A DNA stretch of 64,000 bases from Shinella sp032095155 (lineage in GTDB: Bacteria > Pseudomonadota > Alphaproteobacteria > Rhizobiales > Rhizobiaceae): NCBI RefSeq assembly GCF_049199905.1, contig NZ_JBLZPK010000060.1:186001-250000 (forward strand), given 5' to 3'. The position numbers and the translations under genes are program-made. This document shows positions 17,158 through 26,171 of this stretch, one piece after another. Within the stretch, counting starts at the first letter, position 1. Each line of letters starts with the position of its first letter. The notes below the pieces were generated by a model. That model did no database searches. It saw only the letters and a program-made list of their open reading frames with translations, and was not told where the DNA came from.

Positions 17158-19137
17158 TTACTTCGGATTGCGGATCGTTAGTGCCGGGTTATGGGCGAAG
17201 AAGTTGTGCGGCATGATGTGCACGGTCTTCCATTCCGTCGACATGACCGGCCAGTCCTCCATGCGCGGAATGTGGTGGAAGCCGGCGGAGAACCAGGTGA
17301 CGATGTCCTTGCCCATCAGGCTCTGGTCCTTCTTCACCCATTCGGCGAGCGTATCGGAGCCGTCGCTCTGCATGGCGAACTTGCCGCCGGCATAGCGCTG
17401 TTCCGGGTCGTAGACCGTGTTCCACACTGAGTATTCGATATAGGCGTTGCGCTTCATCGGCGGGTCGTTCTCGAAGTCGAACGGGCCGTAGGACACGTCG
17501 CCATGGTGGATCATGTAGCCCGGCTCATGGCCGAGATAGCCTTCGCGCGATGGGTCGGAGATGTGGAAGTAGCGCGGCTGCGAGGAGGAGAGCTTGTAGC
17601 GCGCCTCCATTTCCGTCATCGGCATCTTGTGTTCGACCGTCCACATCGACTTGCGCGGGCTCGATGCATCGAGCTTGGCCGGCACGATATCCATCGTCGA
17701 GAAGTGGTTGATCGGCTGGTCGACGTCGAAGTCGATGCGGAAGTTGAAGTAGTGGTCGTGGTTGGCGGCAACGAGGTTCGGTGCGATCAGCGTGCCATGC
17801 GCCGTATCGGCCTTGGCCGTCGCATCCTTCATCGAAGTGGAGGCAACGCCCTTCACCGCATCGAGGCCGGTCGCGCCGACATAGATGTTGACCTGGCCGT
17901 TCTGCTGCAGGCGGTAGTCGATGAGATAGTCATAGTTGCCGACTTCCGAGGCCGTGCGCACCACGAGCTCCGTCGCCGGGCGTCCCTCCGCCGGGATCGG
18001 CTTTTCCGGCGTCTGGGCAAAGACCTCGAAATGGCGCCAGGCCGGATCGCCGATGCTGCGCTCGAAGACGCAGATGGCATCGGGAATGACCAGCGGCTGG
18101 CCCTTGTCGTCGGCGATCGTCGCCGGCAGGAAGGTGGCATGCGCGGGGCAATCGATGCCGGCGCGCAGCGGTGTCAGGAAGAGGCCGAAACCATATTCCC
18201 CGCTGTCCATATAGGTGCGCCAGTACCAGCCTTCCGACGGGTCCATATAGGGCACGAAGACTTCCGACAGATGGGCCTGATAGATGACCGAACGCCACGT
18301 GCCGTCATCGTTGACGTCGAGATTGGAGAGTACCAGGCCCGGCCGCTTGTCGACGCGGAAGTTGAAGCGCCAGATATCCCATTCGAGATGGCTGCCGTCG
18401 ATCTTGTAGTTCGGGCCGCCCTCCTGCACCAGCTTGACGGAATTGGTCTCGGCGCGCAGCGGCGTGCGCTTGGCGACTTCCTCCTCCGTATAGCCCCAGC
18501 CATCCTTAGGCACATCAAGCACGCCCGTATCTACGACGCGCAGCACTTCCTTCTTGCCGATATCGTAGAGTGCAAACAGGCCTTCGATCGGCTTGGCATA
18601 GAAGTTGGAGCCGTCAGGCACCTGATAGCAGGGCACCTTCATCAGGCGGGAATTGGTGTATTCGTCGGTGAAGAAATTGCCGGCGGTGAGCGGCAGGCAG
18701 AAGGCCTGTTCCGGCTTCAGGCCGCGCTTGGCAAGGCCGGCCACCATATCGGAATTGCCGAGCACGCCCTCCAGCGCGCCCATGAACTCCGTGAACAGCA
18801 CCATCGGCTGTCCCTTGGTCTTCTCGTTGCTCTCCACCGCGCCCTTGGTGATGTTGACCACGGCCTCGCTGAAGCCTTCCTTGCTGGTCAGGTAAACCGT
18901 TGCCTTGCGGTCGAGGCTGTCGCCCTCCTTCCAGGCGAGCACGTCGGCCTTGGCGGGCTCCTTGAGCTCGATCAGCGGATAGAGCGTGGTGTCGTCGGCG
19001 ACCTTCTCATTGCGCAGGATCTGGTTGATCTTCTGGTATTCCTCGGCGGACAGGCCATCCAGCGGATGGGCGGCCGCGGCGGTGGCGGTCAGGCCGAAGG
19101 CCAGCGCCGTTGCGGCAAGATATCTCGTCAGTCTCAT
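17158..19137 (-). CDS. tynA: Copper-containing primary-amine oxidase (TynA-like)
   Basis: 659 residues with a signal peptide (M-R-L-T-R-Y-L-A-A-T, ending T-A-A-A-A-H), so periplasmic. The topaquinone precursor is Tyr402 in V-G-N-Y-D-Y, and the catalytic base is probably Asp311 in Y-M-D-S-G-E-Y-G-F. Copper ligands are the His pair in N-H-D-H-Y-F-N-F-R and the distal His in I-M-P-H-N-F-F-A-H. It oxidatively deaminates primary amines such as phenethylamine or tyramine to the aldehyde, with NH3 and H2O2. It is downstream of an aldehyde dehydrogenase and an AraC regulator, the E. coli tynA/feaB/feaR set, beside the phenylacetate genes. About 100 residues shorter than E. coli TynA, consistent with lack of its N-terminal D1 domain. 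Confidence 0.9.
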   Translation of the reverse strand: MRLTRYLAATALAFGLTATAAAAHPLDGLSAEEYQKINQILRNEKVADDTTLYPLIELKEPAKADVLAWKEGDSLDRKATVYLTSKEGFSEAVVNITKGAVESNEKTKGQPMVLFTEFMGALEGVLGNSDMVAGLAKRGLKPEQAFCLPLTAGNFFTDEYTNSRLMKVPCYQVPDGSNFYAKPIEGLFALYDIGKKEVLRVVDTGVLDVPKDGWGYTEEEVAKRTPLRAETNSVKLVQEGGPNYKIDGSHLEWDIWRFNFRVDKRPGLVLSNLDVNDDGTWRSVIYQAHLSEVFVPYMDPSEGWYWRTYMDSGEYGFGLFLTPLRAGIDCPAHATFLPATIADDKGQPLVIPDAICVFERSIGDPAWRHFEVFAQTPEKPIPAEGRPATELVVRTASEVGNYDYLIDYRLQQNGQVNIYVGATGLDAVKGVASTSMKDATAKADTAHGTLIAPNLVAANHDHYFNFRIDFDVDQPINHFSTMDIVPAKLDASSPRKSMWTVEHKMPMTEMEARYKLSSSQPRYFHISDPSREGYLGHEPGYMIHHGDVSYGPFDFENDPPMKRNAYIEYSVWNTVYDPEQRYAGGKFAMQSDGSDTLAEWVKKDQSLMGKDIVTWFSAGFHHIPRMEDWPVMSTEWKTVHIMPHNFFAHNPALTIRNPK

Positions 19138-19162
19138 GATCGTTCCCTCTTATGTTGTTTTC

Positions 19163-20584
19163 TCAGGCGAAGACCACCTGGATATCGGTGTATTCGGCCA
19201 GGCCTTCCTCCGCGAACTCGACGCCGATGCCGGATTGCTTGACGCCGCCGAAGGGCGCATTCGGCTGGATGGCGCCGTGTTTGTTGATCCACACGGAGCC
19301 GCAGGCCATGCGGCTCGCGACCTTCTTCGCCGCCTCGATATCCGACGACCAGACCGAGCCGCCGAGCCCGTTCGGGCTGTCGTTCGCCAGCCGGATCGCC
19401 TCCTCGACATCCGAATAGCGGATGATCGGCAGCGCCGGCCCGAACTGCTCCTCGTCGACGAGCGCGTCGCCATTGCGCAGACCGGCGACAATGGTCGGCG
19501 GGAAGAACAGGCCCTCGCCCGGTTCGCCGCCGAGCAGCACCTTGCCGCGTCCCCTGGCATCCGCCACGAGGCGCGAAACCTTGTCGAACTGCATGCGGTT
19601 CTGGATCGGCCCCAAAATGCTCGCCTCCTCCATGCCGTTGCCGACGGGAATGTTTTTCGCATAGGCGACGAGCGCATCGCAGACGGCGTCGTGGATGGAA
19701 TCATGCACATAGAGCCGTTTCATCGCCGCGCAGGTCTGGCCGTTGTTGATGAAGGCGCCCCAGAACAGGCCTTCGGCAATCGCCTGCGGTTCGGCATCCG
19801 GCAGCACGATGCCCGCGTCGTTGCCGCCCATTTCCAGCGTCAGGCGCTTCATGGTCGCGGCCGCGGACTGCATGACCTTCTGGCCGGTGGCGCAGGAGCC
19901 GGTGAAGACGATCTTCGCGATATCCGGATGCGCCGACATGGCACCGCCGAGATTGAACGCCTTGTCATCGCCCGTCACGACATTGACGACACCGGGCGGC
20001 AGCACCTCGTTCATGATCTGTACAAGCCGCAGCGTCGACAGCGGCGTATAGGGCGACGGCTTGACCAAGACCGTATTGCCGGTGCGCAACGCCGGCAGGA
20101 TATGCCAGACGGCGATCATCACGGGGAAATTCCACGGCGTGATCGAGCCGACGACGCCAAGCGGCTTGCGGTGCAGTTCCACGCGCCCCTGCTCGTTGTC
20201 CTGCAAAACCTTGACCGGGATCGACAGCCCCGTCGTATAGCCCGCCCAGGCGACGGCGCCGCCGACCTCCCAGCGCGAACCGAGGCCGTTCAACGGCTTG
20301 CCCTGCTCCAGCGTGATGATTTCGGCGAGTTCCGCCGCATGTTCCTCGATCTTCGCCGTGACAGCCGCACAGGCCGCCTGCAACGCCTCATCGCTCTGCG
20401 CCGACCACGACGCGAACGCCGCCTTGGCGACCGCGACGGCCGCATCCAGCTCGACGCCACCCATGTTCGGCGCGCGGCCGACCTCTTCGCCCGTCGCCGG
20501 GTTGATGACGGCGAAGTCCGCGCCGACAGGGGCCGGCTTGCCGCCGATGGTCGCCTTGAATTCCATCATTTCCGCCTCCTCCAT
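19163..20584 (-). CDS. feaB: Aldehyde dehydrogenase, probable phenylacetaldehyde dehydrogenase (FeaB-like role)
   Basis: 473 residues from 20584; the ATGs at 20569 and 20566 are also plausible since GGAGGAGG precedes both sets. Motifs: T-P-W-N-F-P, L-E-M-G-G-N-D-A with the general-base Glu, N-N-G-Q-T-C with catalytic Cys near residue 285, and P-F-G-G-V-K-Q-S-G-I-G. It would convert the aldehyde released by the amine oxidase to a carboxylate, giving phenylacetate for PaaK. The role is inferred from gene order; by sequence alone it is a general NAD(P) aldehyde dehydrogenase. Confidence 0.82.
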   Translation of the reverse strand: MEEAEMMEFKATIGGKPAPVGADFAVINPATGEEVGRAPNMGGVELDAAVAVAKAAFASWSAQSDEALQAACAAVTAKIEEHAAELAEIITLEQGKPLNGLGSRWEVGGAVAWAGYTTGLSIPVKVLQDNEQGRVELHRKPLGVVGSITPWNFPVMIAVWHILPALRTGNTVLVKPSPYTPLSTLRLVQIMNEVLPPGVVNVVTGDDKAFNLGGAMSAHPDIAKIVFTGSCATGQKVMQSAAATMKRLTLEMGGNDAGIVLPDAEPQAIAEGLFWGAFINNGQTCAAMKRLYVHDSIHDAVCDALVAYAKNIPVGNGMEEASILGPIQNRMQFDKVSRLVADARGRGKVLLGGEPGEGLFFPPTIVAGLRNGDALVDEEQFGPALPIIRYSDVEEAIRLANDSPNGLGGSVWSSDIEAAKKVASRMACGSVWINKHGAIQPNAPFGGVKQSGIGVEFAEEGLAEYTDIQVVFA

Positions 20585-20684
20585 GGCAGGCCACCTCCTC
20601 CGGCGGTCCTATCTTGTGGCAGAGATTAGAAGCGGGCGCGGCATCAGACTTGGACGGCGCCGTCCCGCCTTTTGGACAAAAGCG

Positions 20685-21608
20685 TCAATGGCAGCGCGCA
20701 ACCGCACCCGGCGTCGCGCCGTATTTCTTGCGGAACTCGCGGTAGAAATAGGAGAGATCGTTGAAGCCGCAGTCGAAGGCGACGGCGGTGACGCCTTCCG
20801 ACGGCTGCTCCCGGCGCGCCGTCAGCCGGGCATGGGCAAGTTCCAGCCGGCGGTTGAGCAGCCGGTGGCCGGGCGTTTCGCCAAGCGGCCGGAAATGCCT
20901 TTGCAGCATGCGTTCGGACACATTGAGACGGGTGGCCAATTCGCGCGGGCCGAAGGTCGGGTCCGCCCGGTTACGATCGATCATCGCCAGGGCGCGCGAC
21001 AGCAGGGTCTCGGCCGGCGTTGCGGCACCCGTCACCCGGCTGGAATGCAGGTAAGCGCCCATCAGGCAGAGGAAGGCTTCGCCGAGCTGCGCCTGCGCGC
21101 CGTCTTCCAAAAGCATCTTGGCGATGACCGCGCGCATGGCGACCCAGAGCGTGTCCTCCCGCGAGATCGAAAGACCGCCCGCACAGGCATTGCCGAAACG
21201 GTGCACCACTTCGTCGCGGGGAATGTGCAGCGAGACCTGGTTGGAGCATTCGCCGCGATAGAGGAAGGTCGAGGGCTTGACGGAATCGACGAGGAACATG
21301 TCTCCCGGCAAAAGCTCGGCCACATGATCGCCCTGTTCGACGCGACACTGGCCGGCATCCTGCACGAGCAGAAAGAAATATTCGCCTGGATCCTGCCGGA
21401 TGGAGCGGGTGCTGCGCGCCACCTCGGAGGCATCGAGTGCGACGATTGCCGTATCGAACGGGCCGATGCGCCGCGTGGTCACGTCGCCATTGACGACGCC
21501 GGTGCGCCGCATGGGCTCCAGATCGAAGGACCCGCAGACCTTGCGGATTTCCGCTTCGAGAATTTCCACCTGTACCGGCTTGTGTCCCGGCGTCATCAGC
21601 GACTGCAT
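20685..21608 (-). CDS. feaR: AraC-family regulator, FeaR-like
   Basis: 307 residues. The N-terminal two thirds match the AraC-binding-like domain (residues roughly 35-190), and the C-terminus has the AraC/XylS double helix-turn-helix with F-G-P-R-E-L-A-T-R-L-N-V-S-E-R-M-L-Q-R and A-F-D-C-G-F-N-D-L-S-Y-F-Y-R-E-F-R-K. E. coli FeaR activates tynA and feaB in response to aromatic amines. Same strand and immediately upstream of the two target genes here, with a 100-bp gap able to hold a promoter. Confidence 0.8.
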   Translation of the reverse strand: MQSLMTPGHKPVQVEILEAEIRKVCGSFDLEPMRRTGVVNGDVTTRRIGPFDTAIVALDASEVARSTRSIRQDPGEYFFLLVQDAGQCRVEQGDHVAELLPGDMFLVDSVKPSTFLYRGECSNQVSLHIPRDEVVHRFGNACAGGLSISREDTLWVAMRAVIAKMLLEDGAQAQLGEAFLCLMGAYLHSSRVTGAATPAETLLSRALAMIDRNRADPTFGPRELATRLNVSERMLQRHFRPLGETPGHRLLNRRLELAHARLTARREQPSEGVTAVAFDCGFNDLSYFYREFRKKYGATPGAVARCH

Positions 21609-21677
21609 TGCGCCCTCCCCGGCTTCCGCAGAATGCTACGTCTCCCAAACTATCTCATCACAGTCCGCAGCGCTTGC

Positions 21678-23738
21678 CTATCGCTCACGCGCTGAAAAAC
21701 CACCGGCCGCCGCCGCCCGGCGCAGCCCCTCCGAGGGCGCCTCGGCAAGCCCCTCCGCCGCGAGCCGGTCGAGCACGGCCACCACCTCCGCAAGCCCACA
21801 CGCCTCAGCATAGTGCATCGGCCCGCCACGCCAGCGCGGAAAACCATAGCCGTGGATTTTCACGAGATCGATATCGGCGGCGCGAAGCGCCACGCGCTCC
21901 TCCAGAATACGCGTCGCCTCGTTGACCATCGGCAGCAGGATCGCGTCGGCGATCTCGGCTTCACTCCATGCTCGTTGCGGCCGGTCCGCCGCCTCTTCGG
22001 CGATGATCGCCGCCACGGTTTCCGAGGGTTTTGGCGCACGATCACCCGACTGGTAATCGTACCAGCCGCCGCCGGTTTTCTGGCCGAACCGTTGAAGCGC
22101 GCAAAGCCGCTCCGCCACGGGGGCAAAGGGCGTTTCGCCCCGTTCGCGCGCCGCCTTACGCTGGAAAGCGGCGATGTCGAGACCGCCGAGATCCTGTGCT
22201 TCGAACGGCCCCATGGGCAGGCCGAAATCGCGCATGGCGGCATCGACCGCCGAGGGCGTCGCACCCGATAGCAGCAGACGCTCGGCCTGCGCACGCGTCA
22301 CCTTCAGGATGCGATTGCCGATAAAGCCATCGCAGATGCCGGCGCGGACGGGAATTTTGGCAAGCTGGCGAGCGAGTGCAAAGCCGGCCGCGAGAACCTC
22401 CGGTGCGGTCGCTTCCGTCGGCACGATCTCCAGCAGCTTCATGACATGGGCCGGGCTGAAGAAATGCAGGCCGAGGAACCGTTCGGGATGGACGATGCCG
22501 GCGCTGATCGCACCGGGATCGAGATAGGACGTGTTGGTGGCGAGCACCGCATCCGGCCGGCAGACCGCCGAGAGCTTTTCGAAGACGGCGCGCTTGACGG
22601 CGAGGTCCTCGAAGACGGCCTCGATGACGAGGTCCGTGTCGGCAAGCAGGCCGTAATCATCGCCGCCGGTCACACCGGCCATGCGCTGATCGGCAACCGC
22701 CTGCGTCGTACGCCCGCGTTTGACGGAGCCGTCGTAGATCGACTTCACATTGGCAAGCCCGCGCTCGACCGCCGTGGCGTCGCGCTCGATCAGCACCACC
22801 GGCAGGCCGGCATCGCGCAGGGCCGCGGCAATGCCCACCCCCATCGTGCCTCCGCCGATCACGGCCGCCGAACGGATGTCGCGCGGGGTGATGCCGGCGA
22901 GTTCCGGCGGACGGGGCGCGGCGCGCTCGGCGAAGAAGACATGGCGCAGAGCTGCGGCCTGTTCGGAGCCGCGCAGAGCGAGGAAGGTTTCGCGCTCGAA
23001 GGCCATGGCATCGGTAAAATCCGTCTCGCAGGCCTTGCGGATGGAGGCGAGCGCGCGCAACGGCGCGATCTCGCGCTTCGCCTTGGCTGCGACGGCCTTT
23101 TCGGCGCTCTCCCAGAAGCCGGCTTCGATGGCCGGAACGGCACGGCGGGAGATCGGCTGGGGCAGCGATTTTTCCGCAATGCGCTCAGCGAAAGCGACAG
23201 CACCCGCGCGCAGATCCCCGTCGATGACGGCATCGATAAGCCCGAGGCCTTCCGCCTTCTTCGCACTGAGCGGGCTGCCGCCCGTCACCAGATCGACGGC
23301 CGCCGCTGCACCGATCAGGCGCGGCAGACGCACCGTGCCACCGGCACCGGGAATAATGCCGAGCTTCACCTCCGGTAGGCCGAGGTTGGCGGAGGAGACG
23401 GCGACGCGATAGGCGCAGCCGAGCGCCACTTCGAGGCCGCCGCCGAGCGCGCTACCATGAATCGCCGCAATCCAGGGCTTTTTCGCCCCCTCGATAGCCG
23501 CCACGACATCCGGCAGATGCGGCGGCTGCGGCGGTTTGCCGAATTCGCTGACATCGGCGCCGGCGATGAAGGTGCGGCCGGCGCAGATCAGGACCACGGC
23601 CTTCACCGCCGCATCCGCATCCAACCCCACGACCGTGTCGACAAGCGCCTGGCGCAGCGCCTGCGAAAGCGCGTTGACGGGCGGATTGTCAACGGTGACG
23701 ACGGCGATGGAACCTTCTCGGTCGATGGTGACGGTCAT
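21678..23738 (-). CDS. Fused enoyl-CoA hydratase/3-hydroxyacyl-CoA dehydrogenase
   Basis: 686 residues from the ATG at 23738; a longer frame adds an unlikely N-terminal extension. An enoyl-CoA hydratase domain (residues about 1-190, H-G-S-A-L-G-G-G-L-E and P-G-A-G-G-T-V-R-L) is joined to a 3-hydroxyacyl-CoA dehydrogenase Rossmann domain with G-G-G-T-M-G-V-G-I-A-A-A-L near residue 295. The HAD C-terminal domain follows (G-F-I-G-N-R-I). It hydrates and oxidises acyl-CoA like FadJ/FadB. No separate paaF or paaH is present in the window, so it may supply both activities in phenylacetate beta-oxidation. Starts four bases after the livF-type gene. Confidence 0.9.
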   Translation of the reverse strand: MTVTIDREGSIAVVTVDNPPVNALSQALRQALVDTVVGLDADAAVKAVVLICAGRTFIAGADVSEFGKPPQPPHLPDVVAAIEGAKKPWIAAIHGSALGGGLEVALGCAYRVAVSSANLGLPEVKLGIIPGAGGTVRLPRLIGAAAAVDLVTGGSPLSAKKAEGLGLIDAVIDGDLRAGAVAFAERIAEKSLPQPISRRAVPAIEAGFWESAEKAVAAKAKREIAPLRALASIRKACETDFTDAMAFERETFLALRGSEQAAALRHVFFAERAAPRPPELAGITPRDIRSAAVIGGGTMGVGIAAALRDAGLPVVLIERDATAVERGLANVKSIYDGSVKRGRTTQAVADQRMAGVTGGDDYGLLADTDLVIEAVFEDLAVKRAVFEKLSAVCRPDAVLATNTSYLDPGAISAGIVHPERFLGLHFFSPAHVMKLLEIVPTEATAPEVLAAGFALARQLAKIPVRAGICDGFIGNRILKVTRAQAERLLLSGATPSAVDAAMRDFGLPMGPFEAQDLGGLDIAAFQRKAARERGETPFAPVAERLCALQRFGQKTGGGWYDYQSGDRAPKPSETVAAIIAEEAADRPQRAWSEAEIADAILLPMVNEATRILEERVALRAADIDLVKIHGYGFPRWRGGPMHYAEACGLAEVVAVLDRLAAEGLAEAPSEGLRRAAAAGGFSARER

Positions 23739-23742
23739 AATC

Positions 23743-24444
23743 TCAAATTCCCAGATAAGCGGCGCGGATGCGTTCATCCGCAATCAACTCGGCTGACGGA
23801 CCGGACATTGTGATGCGCCCCGTCTCCATGACATAACCCCGGTCGGCAACGGATAGCGCGCCAAACGCGTTTTGCTCGACAAGGAGCACGGTGACGCCGA
23901 GTGCCTTCATGCTTTTGACCACGTCGAAGATCTGCGCGACGAGGATGGGGGCAAGACCCATGCTCGGTTCATCGAGCAGCAGGCAGGAGGGACGGGCCAT
24001 CAGCGCGCGGGCAATGGCCAGCATCTGTTGCTGCCCCCCCGAGAGGCCGCCGGCCGCGAGGTTCCGCTTCTCCTTGAGGATCGGGAACATCACGAAGGCG
24101 TCCTGCATGTCGCGGTCCACCTTCTCGTCGGCGAAGAGATAGGCGCCGAGACGCAGGTTCTCCTCCACCGTGAGGTTGGTGAAAATCTGCCTTCCCTCGG
24201 GCGACTGGGCGAGGCCACGGCGCACGCGGGCATGGGCCGGCACCGTTGTCAGCGCCTCGCCGCGGAAGACGATCGAGCCAGACGAGACCGGCTGAATACC
24301 GGAGAGGCATTTGAGCAGCGTCGTCTTGCCTGCACCGTTGGCGCCGACCACCGTGACGATCTCGCCGGAGGCGACGTCGAGGTCGATGCCGTGCAGCACC
24401 TCGATCCGGCCGTAGCGCGAGCGCAGTCCCTCAACCGTCAGCAT
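23743..24444 (-). CDS. livF: Branched-chain/aromatic-acid ABC transporter ATP-binding protein (LivF type)
   Basis: 233 residues from the ATG at 24444, overlapping the LivG-type gene by 14 bases; the longer opening in frame is arginine-rich and not credible. Walker A G-A-N-G-A-G-K-T, signature LSGGQQQM, Walker B L-L-L-D-E-P-S-M-G-L-A-P. One of two ATPases of a HAAT-family importer that sits between paaN and the beta-oxidation fusion, suggesting uptake of phenylacetate or a related acid. Confidence 0.92.
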   Translation of the reverse strand: MLTVEGLRSRYGRIEVLHGIDLDVASGEIVTVVGANGAGKTTLLKCLSGIQPVSSGSIVFRGEALTTVPAHARVRRGLAQSPEGRQIFTNLTVEENLRLGAYLFADEKVDRDMQDAFVMFPILKEKRNLAAGGLSGGQQQMLAIARALMARPSCLLLDEPSMGLAPILVAQIFDVVKSMKALGVTVLLVEQNAFGALSVADRGYVMETGRITMSGPSAELIADERIRAAYLGI

Positions 24445-25216
24445 GTTTCGCCTCCGCCGCCTGGGCACCGAGATAGGCTTCGATGACGCGCGGATCGCGC
24501 GCAATCGCCGCCGGCTCGCCTTCGGCGATCTTCTCACCGTGATCGAGCACCACGATATGGTTGGAAATGCGCATGACCATCTTCATGTCGTGCTCCACCA
24601 GCAGGATCGAAACGCCCTCGGCTGCGACCTGCGCGATGAGGTGATCGATCTCCTCCGTCTCAACGGCATTGCAGCCGGCGGCGGGTTCGTCGAGCAGCAG
24701 CACGCGGGGCTTCAGCGCCAGCGCACGGGCGATTTCCAGCCGCTTCAGCGCGCCGTAGGAGAGCGAACCCGCCTCCTGTTCGGCGGCGCGGCCGAGGCCG
24801 ACGCGGTCGAGCAATGCACGGGCGCTTTCCTCCGAGGCCTTGCTGCGCTGGCGCGCGGCAGGCAGCGCGAAGAGATCGGCAAGCACCGAGCCGCGCTCAT
24901 GCAGGTGATGGCCGGTGACGGCGTTTTCGAGCACGCTCATCGACTGGAAGATTTGCAGGTTCTGGAAGGTGCGCGACAGGCCGCGGCGCGCCAGAAGATG
25001 CGGCGGCATGCGCGTGACATCCTCGCCGTCGAGCACGACGCGGCCGCGCGCCGGGGCATAGACGCCTGATATCATGTTGAACAGCGTCGTCTTGCCGGCG
25101 CCGTTCGGGCCGATGACGGAGACGATCTCTCCGGGTTTCAAGGAGAAGCCGACATCGTTGACGGCGCGCAGGCCGCCGAAATCGATACCCAGGCCTTCGA
25201 TCTGAAGCAGGCTCAT
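24431..25216 (-). CDS. livG: Branched-chain/aromatic-acid ABC transporter ATP-binding protein (LivG type)
   Basis: 261 residues. Walker A G-P-N-G-A-G-K-T, signature L-S-Y-G-A-L-K-R and Walker B L-L-L-D-E-P-A-A-G-C-N identify the LivG branch; the A-A-G-C-N form replaces the more usual A-A-G-L-N. The start overlaps the LivM-type stop by four bases. Confidence 0.92.
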   Translation of the reverse strand: MSLLQIEGLGIDFGGLRAVNDVGFSLKPGEIVSVIGPNGAGKTTLFNMISGVYAPARGRVVLDGEDVTRMPPHLLARRGLSRTFQNLQIFQSMSVLENAVTGHHLHERGSVLADLFALPAARQRSKASEESARALLDRVGLGRAAEQEAGSLSYGALKRLEIARALALKPRVLLLDEPAAGCNAVETEEIDHLIAQVAAEGVSILLVEHDMKMVMRISNHIVVLDHGEKIAEGEPAAIARDPRVIEAYLGAQAAEAKHADG

Positions 25217-26169
25217 TCCGCCCTCCCCCGGACACGGCGCGCAATGGAGGGCAGCAGCCCCTCACGCATGAAAATCATCACGAGCATCATGACCAGGCCG
25301 AGCATGAGCTGTTCGTATTCCTGGAAGATCGTCAGCACCTGCGGCAGCGTGGTCAGGATCGCAGCCCCCAGGATAGCGCCAAGCACCGAGCCAGCCCCGC
25401 CGAGCACCGTCATCGTGACCATCTCGATGGAATGCATGAAACCGGCGACATCAGGCGTGATGAACTTGTTCTGCAAGGCGAGCAGCGAACCGGACACGGA
25501 GGCATAAACCGCCGAGATGACGAAGGCGACGAGCTTGTAGTGCGCGACATCGACGCCAACAGTGCGGGCCGCAATCTCCGAACCGTGCAGGGCGCGAAGG
25601 GCGCGGCCGGTCGGGCTGTGATAGAGATTGAGCGCGAGCCAGGCACCCAGCACCAGCACGAAACCGGAGAAGGCATACCAGAACTCGGTGTTCGAGAGAT
25701 CGATTCCGATGGCCTTCAGCGCGCCGCGAAGGCCGAATTCCGGCACCGCCATGCCATCCGGCCCGCCGGTCAGCTGCGCCTCGTTGGAGAGCACCATGGA
25801 GACGAGGATGCCGAAGCCGAGGCTGGCGACGGCGAGATAATAGCCCTTGAGCCGCAGGATCGGCCGGCCGACGAGATAGGCGATTGCCGCGGACAAAAGC
25901 GCGCCGAGCAGGGCGGCGAGTGCCGGATGCAGACCGAGATGAACCGGCGCCAGCGCGCAGGCATAGGCGCCGATGCCAGCGAAACCGGCATGGCCGAGGC
26001 TGATCTGGCCGGCATAGCCGATAAGGATGACGAGGCCCGTCACCGCAAGGCCGTTGACGAAGATCAGCGATCCCACCCGGAAATAGTAGGAGGACGGGAA
26101 GAAGACCGGCGCGAGCGCGATGACCGCAGCGAGAATGAGGAGCGTGGTAACCTTGCTGGAGAGCCGCAT
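25213..26169 (-). CDS. livM: Branched-chain/aromatic-acid ABC transporter permease (LivM type)
   Basis: 318 residues from the ATG at 26169, two bases after the LivH-type stop. Multiple membrane segments; the characteristic blocks are G-Y-A-G-Q-I-S-L-G-H-A-G-F-A-G-I-G-A-Y and M-T-V-L-G-G-A-G-S-V-L-G. Forms the membrane pore with the LivH-type protein. Confidence 0.92.
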   Translation of the reverse strand: MRLSSKVTTLLILAAVIALAPVFFPSSYYFRVGSLIFVNGLAVTGLVILIGYAGQISLGHAGFAGIGAYACALAPVHLGLHPALAALLGALLSAAIAYLVGRPILRLKGYYLAVASLGFGILVSMVLSNEAQLTGGPDGMAVPEFGLRGALKAIGIDLSNTEFWYAFSGFVLVLGAWLALNLYHSPTGRALRALHGSEIAARTVGVDVAHYKLVAFVISAVYASVSGSLLALQNKFITPDVAGFMHSIEMVTMTVLGGAGSVLGAILGAAILTTLPQVLTIFQEYEQLMLGLVMMLVMIFMREGLLPSIARRVRGRAE

Positions 26170-26171
26170 GA

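Noticed and set aside
17503..19242. 579-codon opening on the plus strand opposite the amine oxidase gene
   Set aside because: Antisense to a protein with intact topaquinone and copper motifs; no domain or ribosome binding site in the shadow frame.
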